NCBI RefSeq assembly: GCF_018446385.1 | Contig: NC_055990.1 | Coordinates: 130,522,996-130,586,995 of the forward strand | DNA: 64,000 bases | Source of the DNA: Zingiber officinale | Lineage: Eukaryota > Streptophyta > Magnoliopsida > Zingiberales > Zingiberaceae | Reading direction: 5' to 3' | In this document: positions 56,942 through 64,000 of the stretch, in pieces | Layout: every line of letters begins with the position of its first letter | How positions within the stretch are numbered: the stretch's first letter is position 1 | Notes under the pieces: generated by a model | The model's input: the letters and a program-made list of their open reading frames with translations, nothing else | Told to the model about the DNA's origin: nothing | Database searches by the model: none | Translations under genes and position numbers: made by a program

Positions 56942-57032
56942 CCGGGTGCCCGGACCTATTCCGGGCGCCCGGGGTCACGTGGGGCGGGGCACCCGGATTC
57001 CCTCCGGGCGCCCCGGGTTCGTATACCAGGGG
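56942..57032. repeat. GGGCGCCC palindrome block
   Basis: 'tccgggtgcccgga', 'ccgggcgcccgg' and 'ccgggcgccccggg' occur in a row, and an outlier 'gggggcgcccc' sits at 56909. The LTR holds the same family of motifs at 53308-53321 and 53396-53445. Confidence 0.8.
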
Positions 57033-57059
57033 TGCCCGCCCCTGGTTTTTTACTCCAGT

Positions 57060-57545
57060 ATTGATTTTTTTTTAAAAGAAATTTTTAAGTTAAAAAAATT
57101 AAGTTTTAATTTAAAATAAAATTTTTAAGTTAAAAAAATTAAGTTTTAATTTTTAAAATAAATTTTTTAAGTTAAAAAAAAATAAGTTTTAATTTTTAAA
57201 ATAAATTTTTAAGTTAACAAAGTAAGTTTTAGAATAAATTTTTAAGTTAAAAAAATAAGTTTTAATTTTTAAAATAAATTTTTAAGTTAAAAAATAAGTT
57301 TTAATTTTTAAGATAACTTTTTAAGTTAAAAAAATAAGTTTTAATTTTTAAAATAAATTTTTAAGTTAAAAAAAATTAAGTTTTAATTTTTAAAATAAAT
57401 TTTTAAGTTAAAAAGATAAGTTTTAATTTTTAAAATAAATTTTTAAGTTAAAAATATTTAATTTTAAATTCAATTTTAAATTAATTTTAGTTTAATTTTG
57501 ATTTAGTTTTATTTTAATTTTAAATTTTAATTTTATATTTTAATG
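57060..57545. repeat. AT-rich short tandem repeats ('ttttaagttaaaaaa')
   Basis: About ten copies of a unit of about 45 bp, 'ttttaagttaaaaaa.taagttttaattttt..aaataaa', with small length changes. It is a low-complexity spacer between extra ORFs 1 and 2. Confidence 0.85.
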
Positions 57546-57553
57546 TCCTTAGT

Positions 57554-57607
57554 CATCTCACCCGATCTATGTTTTTCAATCAGGGAATCCTATAATTTTG
57601 TGAGATG
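57554..57607 (-). promoter_or_regulatory. Hairpin CATCTCAC / GTGAGATG, copy 2
   Basis: The arms are 57554-57561 and 57600-57607, with a 38-base loop. It follows the gag fusion ORF (extra ORF 1) in element orientation. Confidence 0.5.
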
Positions 57608-57619
57608 AATTAAATTCAG

Positions 57620-58090
57620 TTTTAGGGTTTGTTTTTAACTTGCGTTAGATTCAGGTTTAGCTTTGGGTTCAACAGATAGGCATTCTCTAGATAAACTTCT
57701 GGGCTATGGTGAGTCACTCGGACATCATTAAAGTAACCATGCCTTCGAGGTTTTCCAAATAGTCCTATCCACTGGACTTAGTACAAAACCTTGGTCTAAC
57801 TGGTTAGGATTCATAAATGATAGCTTCGGTCAGTTCCACTTAGCCAAATGCACCAGGTCGAAGCCATATCTTCCTAGACATGCATAGACTAAGTTTCCCT
57901 GACGTACTATCATCCAATATTTCAACAGTACCATTTTTCAAGTTAAACTTGAACCCTTTTTAACTAATCCTAATTATCCTGTCGGGTATGTTGGTTAGGG
58001 TTACCCTGTCGGGTAGGTTAGTTTTGGAGGTGCCAGCTATTCTGGAGCCTCCCCCTGAATTAATGGTCATTTAATTTAATTTTGTTATTG
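57620..58090. other. Spacer downstream of the gag fusion ORF
   Basis: No open frame. The phrase 'cctgtcgggta.gttggttag' is duplicated near 57980-58015. The sequence resembles the non-coding part after gag in gag-only copia elements. Confidence 0.45.
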
Positions 58091-58099
58091 GTTTATGTC

Positions 58100-60497
58100 T
58101 ATTTAGTTTATAAGTATATTTTACTTGATGATAGTTTACATTTTGTTGAGTTTTACTATATTTAGATTTTAATTTTTTTGGTTTAGGTTTGTATTTTGGT
58201 CTTTGACTTGATTTGTTCGAGTTTATATAAACTATTTTTTCTTTAGGTACATAGTATTGATTAAGTCCTACTTGCGTGATTAAACACGCTTTCGGAACCC
58301 AAGCTTGTTTTGTTGGTTTGTGTTGAGTTATTAATGACTTGAATGTTTTATTTGAGCTTGACTTATAGCCAAGTCCGGTTTTATTATAAATTACTTTTTT
58401 GATTATTTAATATTAAATCTAAGTTTTTGGATCTTGTTGTGAATTTTTCTAACATTTCTTTTAAATTATTAATTTCTAATTTTAAAGATGAATTCTCCTC
58501 CTCAAGTGTTGGATTTTGAGTTGGTGTATTATTTACAACTTGTTCCTTAAGAATTTGATTTTCCTAAAGGAGCAAGTTGTTTTCATTTTCTAACTTAACT
58601 AATTTATTATTTAAACATGAAATAATTTTTAAAAATTTCTGGTTTAAATTTAGGAATACCTCTTCGGAACATTCGGAAACAAGTACGGACTCGTGGCTCG
58701 ATTCGGGTTCTGACCCGTCTTCCGATTCTTCTTCACGGGCCATCAGCGCGAGGTAACTCTTATTCTTCTGTTCTTCAGCTTTCGATTCATCCGAGGAAGT
58801 GTCGTCCCACGTTGCTTTAAGAGCCTTCTTTTTGGTCATCCTTGGTTTCTCGTTTTTCAATTTCGGACACTCGTTCTTGTAATGGCCCTTTTTGTTGCAT
58901 CCAAAGCATGTCACGCTCCTCGGGTCGGTTGGAGAATTGATCCTCTGAAGATCCTTTTTGTTGAACCTCCTTTTCTTCCTGGTGAATATTTTCCTTACCA
59001 AGTTTACCAGGTGCTCTTCATCTTCAGAGTTCTGATCAGAGTCGTCTTCAGGTTCAGACTTGTTCTTTATCTTCTCCTTGGAGGAACCTGCAAATAAAGC
59101 TACACCCTTCTCAGTCCCGACGTTAGTTTGTTCGTGTAGTTCTAATTCACAAAACAACTCGTCTAATTTAAGCTTAGATAAATTTTTAGAAATCTTATAG
59201 GCATCCACAATAGATGCCCACAAACTATTACGTGGAAACGCATTCAGTGCATACCTTATTAAGTCCCGATTTTCCATTTGGTGGCCTATCACGTGGAGCC
59301 CGTTGAGGATGTCCTTGATCCTCGTGTGCAGTTGACTTGCAGTTTCCCCTTCCTACATTTTTATATTAAATATTTTATTTAAGAGTAAATCCCTTTTTGT
59401 TACCTTAGCATCGCTGGTGCCTTCGTGCAGCTCGATCAGTTTGTCCCATAGCTCTTTGGCGTTCTTATGTGGTCCGACCCGGTTTAGTTCTTCTCTAGTC
59501 AATCCGCACTGTAGGGTGTTGATTGCCTTGTTCTCTGTTGATGCCTTCTTTTTTAGGTCTGATGTCCAATCTTCTGGATCCAGTAGATTCCCGGAACTGT
59601 CTGTTGGCATATAAACAGTGGAGCTGCTAGGCTGAGAATAAGAGATGATCGAAGAGTAGATACTCGACATGATATCAAAATCGAGACGCCGACGTAAACC
59701 ATAAAGCATAAGACAGTGGTATGGTCGAATCTCTGATAATGGTTTAGATGTGATAGGTAGAAGGCAGTTCGTGACAATCTTAAAAAGAATGTAGTCTTGA
59801 GGAGATAATCTCAAGGCTGCAAAAGTAGGGAAGTCAACATCTAGCTCATCTAGTCCATCAGGTCTAGGGTGTCCAAAGAAATACTCATAGATAGAGTCAG
59901 GTGATACATCAAGTGGAGGAGGTAATGACTCTGGTAAATCAGGATAAATAGGAAAAGGATCTCCTGAACACATACGACACCCTAGATACCCAAAGAATTC
60001 TCTGATGGAGAAATCGATAGTTCTTTTAGCGACTCGGGTTTTATAAACACCATCACTGTTCTGATGAAGATTGTTATAGAACTCAGAAACTAGGTCAAGG
60101 TTGATGTCCCTTTCTAAGTAGACTACCGAGTCAAGTTTGTAATATACTAAGGTTTCGGATATAGAGGGACAAAATTCATCCATGTATTTTCGATCCACAG
60201 ATCGACATGGAAGCAGCTTGAATGTCCTCTGTTGAAATGCTTGCTCAAACTGGCGGTTCGGGAATCTTGAAGAAGAAGAAGGTTGAGGTCGGGAGGGTGC
60301 CTGGGACTTGGATTTCTCAGGTGACTTAGATTTAGAGGTCCCTTCACCCACTACTTTCTTTCTAAGGGTTATCAAAGTGGTAAAATGGGGCAATGAGTGA
60401 GCACCGGAGCCACCAGCACCAAAAAAAAACATATATGGTGAGAAATGAAACCGAACTGCCAAAGTTTTAGAGAGGTAGAGAGTTACCTTGGTGCCAT
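58100..60497 (-). pseudogene. Element F extra ORF 1: plant mobile domain fused to copia Gag
   Basis: Exon 1 (60497-60487) is ATGGCACCAAG and the donor GTAACT follows; the acceptor is at 60363-60362 and exon 2 starts at 60361, giving Met-Ala-Pro-Arg-Lys-Lys. Exon 2 codes first for the same domain as extra ORF 2 (VSEFYNNLHQ, SIREFFGYLG, PDSIYEYFFG, LSPQDYILF, RLDFDI). Then, without a break, it enters a copia Gag that lacks its first part (DWTSDLKKKA, LWDKLIELHEG, YALNAFPRNSLWASIVDAYK), with a zinc knuckle CFGCNKKGHYKNEC near 58890. A TAG at 59353-59355 replaces a likely CAG. The frame is open again to 58564 and continues after a TAA in gag-like style (KTGLGYKSS, QAWVPK) to about 58100. The fusion junction lies near 59600. 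Confidence 0.68.
60366..60486 (-). other. First intron of extra ORF 1
   Basis: The intron begins GTAACT (60486) and ends CCCTTAG (60362). It has phase 2, like the first intron of extra ORF 2. It happens to be open in the reading frame, which is why the ORF can be extended upstream to 60462, but the shared MAP start of both ORFs argues for splicing. Confidence 0.6.
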
Positions 60498-60659
60498 TGA
60501 ACTTTTTGCTAGAGTTTCAGAGTGCTAGAGCTTCAGCTAGGGTTCGGCTAGAGGTCCACGTGCAACGAGAAGAGAAAGAGTGAGGTGAGGGATGGAGTCG
60601 GCTAGGGTTCTGCGTGAAAGAGGAAAAGAAGAGATCGGGAAGTTTTAATGGTTTACTGA

Positions 60660-61070
60660 TGGGTATACAGTTGATGAAATGATCGAACGGCTGTCCGATC
60701 AGGAGAAATCCTGACCGATCAGGGAACGTCCTGATCGGTCAGGGAGTGTTCTGATCGGTCGCGGAGACCGATCAGGGAGCTTCCTGATCGGTCCCTGGAC
60801 CGATCAGAGGTAGAGCCTCCTGATCGGTCGTGGAGACCGATCAGGGAGCCTCCTGATCGGTCCCCAGACCGATCAGAGGTGCCACAGCGTGCCAAGCCTC
60901 CTGATCGGTCGTGGAGACCGATCAGGGAAGCTCCTGATCGGTCCCCGGACCGATCAGAAGTCGATCAGTAACTGCTGATACGTGCCAGAACCACTGATCG
61001 GTCTGCAGACCGATCAGATATCGAAGAACTCTCCTGATCAGTCGTAGAGACCGATCAGTGTCTGATAATC
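60660..61070. repeat. CTGATCGGTC / GACCGATCAG hairpin cluster
   Basis: About seven perfect inverted repeats with 10-base arms and 4-5-base loops (for example CTGATCGGTCCC..GGACCGATCAG) follow each other at intervals of about 55-75 bases. They lie upstream of extra ORF 1 in its orientation. The similar 'gatcggtggtcc' occurs in the left LTR of element C. Confidence 0.85.
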
Positions 61071-61079
61071 AGTGACTTT

Positions 61080-61660
61080 AGTCTCTGAAATTCGTATCGA
61101 CAGCTCTGAAACTTGGTTCAACAACTTCCAAGTTCAGAACCTAGGATTTGAAGAGCCCACAGATTATATTCAGTGATACCAATGAACATTTCCTAATGAT
61201 GAGCTCTAATGATTTTGAATTATCAAGGGCTCGAAAGTTTCAGACACTTCATAACAAATGTGTTGAATCTCAAAGTTTCAAGAGAGAAGTTTGTGTTAGT
61301 TGTTTGCTGAAACTATGATTTATAGTGAACCAAGGTAATAAATCTGACTCAGGCTATCGGTTCACGATATATCCTTCCTATGAGTAGTTACAAGTTTGTC
61401 AAAATATGTCACATTTCTTCACCAACTTGTCCTATTTTCAAACAAAATCAGGAAGGTATCAATCAAGGGTATCAATCAACACATCAACCAGGTTAGATGA
61501 TTTCTAGACACAGATCCAACCAAGATTCCTTGGTTGGAATATATGAGTAAGATGTAGGAGCCAAATACACATGAATTATGTAATGGCCTTCCCCATACTC
61601 AATTTATGTCTCTTCAACCTAATTATTCAAGGGATGCATGATACATTTTGAATAATTTGG
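61080..61660. other. Spacer between pol and extra ORF 1 of element F
   Basis: AT-rich, without a supported frame. No LTR end (TGTTGG or CAACA with a primer site) was found here, which would be expected if pol and the extra ORFs belonged to two separate complete elements. Confidence 0.45.
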
Positions 61661-61670
61661 TTGATCCTAG

Positions 61671-61732
61671 CATCTCACCCCATTTCTAGCAAACAAAAAT
61701 ATTTTGTTAAACCTTATAGTTTGTGTGAGATG
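61671..61732 (-). promoter_or_regulatory. Hairpin CATCTCAC / GTGAGATG, copy 3
   Basis: The arms are 61671-61678 and 61725-61732, with a 46-base loop. It lies about 80 bases downstream of the pol stop in element orientation. Confidence 0.5.
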
Positions 61733-61813
61733 TCCCCAAGTTGCCCAAATTAATTTTCCAATTTCTCTTGTCATTTTAATGGTCCTTATTGATCATGATG
61801 TGGTCAAAATGAC

Positions 61814-63991
61814 TTATTGAGCCAAACACATTCCCAATTCCCTCCTTAAATGACTAAATTCATTTTCCGGAAGGGGTTTGGTGAAAATATCGGCTAAGTT
61901 TGACTTTGACTCAACATATGTGAGTGCAATGTCTCCCCTAGCTACGTGATCTCTAATGAAGTGATGACGCACTTCAATGTGTTTGGTCCTAGAATGATGG
62001 ACTGGATTTTTCGTTAGGTTTATTGTGCTAATGTTGTCACACAACACTTGCACTCCTTTATATGAAAGTCCATAATCTTCTAGAGTGTGAATCATCCACA
62101 ACAATTGTGACACACTCTCTCCCATGGCAATGAATTCAGCCTCGGTCGTGGAGAGAGCAACACAATGTTGCTTCCGACTTGACCAACTAATCAACGATGA
62201 ACCTAAAAATTGGCAACCCCCACTAGTGCTTTTCCGATCCAATTTGCATCCAGCATAATCGGAATCGGTATAGCCTATCAAATCAAAAGACTCCGTACGA
62301 GGGTACCACAGTCCTACTCTAATTGTGCCCTTGAGATATCTTAGAATTCTCTTAACTGCAGTTAAATAAGATTCCTTGGCACAAACTTGATATCTAGCAC
62401 ACATGCCCACAGCAAAAAGTATGTCCGGTCGACTAGCTGTGAGATATAGAAGACTACCGATCATGCTTCTATATTGCGTTAGATCAACTGGTTTCCCACT
62501 CTCATCATTGTCAAGACGAGTGTTTGTCGTCATTGGAGTGGACACTTCCTTAGAGTCACTCATGTTGAATTTTTTGAGCATCTCTTGAGTGTATTTCGTT
62601 TGATGGACATAAATTCCATCTCGAGTTTGTTTGATTTCAAGTCCAAGGAAGAAAGTCAATTCTCCTACTAGACTCATCTCAAACTCACTTTCCATGTGAG
62701 AAATAAATTCATTCAAATAGCCCTTGTTATTTGAGCCACAAATTATGTCATCGACATACACTTGGGCTACAAAAATGTTTTCACCATCTCTACACAGAAA
62801 TAGTGTTGGGTCTATTTGGCCTTTTACAAAACCCTTTTCTAGTAAATATGTTGACAACCTTTCGTACCAAGCTCATGGTGCTTGTTTAAGCCCATAAAGT
62901 GCTTTCTTGAGCTTGCACACGTGGTTTGGAGCTTCGGTATTCACAAACCCCGGTGGTTGTTCAACATAGACTTCTTCTTTAATAAAGCCATTTAAGAAGG
63001 CAGATTTAACATCCATTTGATAGAGCTTGAAACCTCTATGTGCAGCAAAAGCTAGCATCAAACGAATGGACTCTAATCGGGCCACGGGAGCATAAGTCTC
63101 ATCATAATCGAGACCTTCGACTTGACTATAGCCCTTGGCTACAAGTCTTGCCTTGTTTCTTACAACTTCTCCCTTTTGATTTAACTTATTTTTGAAGACC
63201 CATTTAGTTCCAATAATGGTGGTCTTCTTAGGTCTCGGAACTAAGTCCCATACTTGGCTCCTTTCAAATTGACCTAATTCGTCTTGCATAGCTATGATCC
63301 AATCAGGATCGTGCAATGCTTCATCAACTAGTCTTGGTTCAATCTCTGAGATTAAGGCAACCTCATTGGACTCATTTCTAAAGAATGATCTAGTCCTAAC
63401 CCCTTGTTGGATGTCTCCCACAATCTGGTCTTGGGGATGACTAGAGGCTAACCTAGACTGCCTTGGTGTTGGCGGTGCCTCATGAGTGGTCTCACTCGGC
63501 ACAGGCGAGGACTCAGTATCAGGCAACGGGTCTGCCTGAGTTCTTTGTTGCCCTTGCTCATCATCATCAGAGTCAATTTCGACTCTTTCCATGTTTGGAT
63601 CATTCAAACCTAGCCTTCTAAGTTCGAATTGAATTTCTTCTACATTCCTTGATTGATTATCAGGGATTTCTTCGAAAGCTACATCCGAGGACTCTTCAAT
63701 CAATTTAGTCCTCTCATTGTAGACTCGATAGGCTTTGCTGGTAAGAGAGTACCCGACCAGTATCCCTTGATCAGCCTTAGCCGTGAACTTCCCAAGATGA
63801 TCCTTGGTGTTCAAGATAAACACCTTACAACCAAACACCCTAAGATGTTTAATTGTAGGCGGTTTCCCAAACCAAAGTTCATGGGGAGTCTTTCCTAAAA
63901 ACCTATGTATTAAAACTCGATTTTGCACATAGCAAGCTGTATTCACAGCTTCAGCCCAAAAGTAGCTCGGTAGTGAGTACTCATTGAGCAT
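61814..63991 (-). pseudogene. Element F pol: integrase end, reverse transcriptase, RNase H (one stop)
   Basis: The frame enters from the window edge at the end of the integrase core ([19 protein letters not shown], then [12 protein letters not shown] and LRVFGCKVF). After a Pro/Ser/Glu-rich linker, reverse transcriptase follows ([39 protein letters not shown]). A single in-frame TGA at 62873-62875 follows [11 protein letters not shown], where arginine or tryptophan is expected. The same frame continues with the catalytic YVDDIICGS, SLLYLTASRPDI, RNase H motifs YTDSDYAGCKLDRKS, LSTTEAEF and HIEVRHHFIRDHV, and ends at 61814. Apart from this stop the gene is intact in the window. The linker and the YVDDIICGS motif fit the SIRE/Maximus group. 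Confidence 0.88.
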
Positions 63992-64000
63992 ACTTCGTGC

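Larger units (their letters stand above)
52914..64000 (-). mobile_element. Element F: SIRE-like Ty1-copia locus with extra ORFs (cut by window end)
   Basis: The minus-strand order from the right edge is integrase end, reverse transcriptase and RNase H (63991-61814), then an ORF fusing a plant mobile domain to a copia gag (60497 to about 58100), then a paralogous ORF (about 56754-55443), then a polypurine tract and a 3' LTR (52914-54045). All parts point the same way and a similar hairpin follows each ORF block. The 5' LTR and the first part of gag-pol would be beyond 64000. I cannot exclude that two related copia elements were fused here, because no second LTR is visible between pol and the extra ORFs. 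Confidence 0.6.

Overview
The window is plant nuclear DNA, most likely from a monocot with a large, repeat-rich genome. The signs are spliced genes with canonical GT-AG introns, Ty3-gypsy and Ty1-copia retrotransposons with LTRs, target-site duplications (TSDs) and initiator-Met or Tat-type primer sites, and a plant-type hAT remnant. I favour a Zingiberales-like genome from the flavour of the short tandem motifs, but that is only an impression. There is one ordinary host gene. Almost everything to the right of about 15.4 kb is mobile DNA stacked inside other mobile DNA.

Layout. 1-5045: an unclassified dispersed repeat (a second copy lies near 52.3-52.9 kb), then AT-rich intergenic DNA. 5046-14277 (minus): a caprin-like, RGG-rich RNA-binding protein gene with at least four exons and an intron region of about 7.7 kb. 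15437-32147: a deleted hAT transposon (element A). It is split at 16220-31558 by a Tat-lineage Ty3-gypsy element (B, 821-bp LTRs, TSD GCTAG). B is split inside its gag at 25127-30059 by a gag-only Ty1-copia element (C, LTRs of 999 and 994 bp, TSD AAATA). 32923-50851: a second Tat-type element (D, LTRs of 1327 and 1349 bp, TSD ATCAC). D has lost pol and contains a third Tat-type element (E, about 38650-48914) that has lost its 3' LTR. 51036-51551: a foldback element. 52914 to beyond the window end: a SIRE-like Ty1-copia locus (F) with a 3' LTR, pol, and two paralogous extra ORFs.

How the parts work together. B, D and E are read from the minus strand (gag, protease, reverse transcriptase, two RNase H domains, integrase). 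Each also carries, between pol and the 3' LTR, a plus-strand gene with a Transposase_28-like domain, followed in B and E by a coiled-coil C-terminal half. At least the first intron of this gene sits at the same place in all three. In F, two related ORFs each begin with an 11-nt first exon (Met-Ala-Pro plus two bases). One of them is fused in frame to a truncated copia gag. Short palindromes, different in each family, sit just upstream of TATA boxes in the C and F LTRs and in front of the F internal ORFs. This suggests exchangeable promoter cassettes.

Most element genes are broken, mainly by in-frame stops that look like C-to-T changes. The C gag is the only long intact element ORF; the F pol has a single in-frame stop within the window. 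Two tandem arrays (35.8-36.5 kb and 41.6-42.5 kb) look degraded by consensus errors and should be read with caution.
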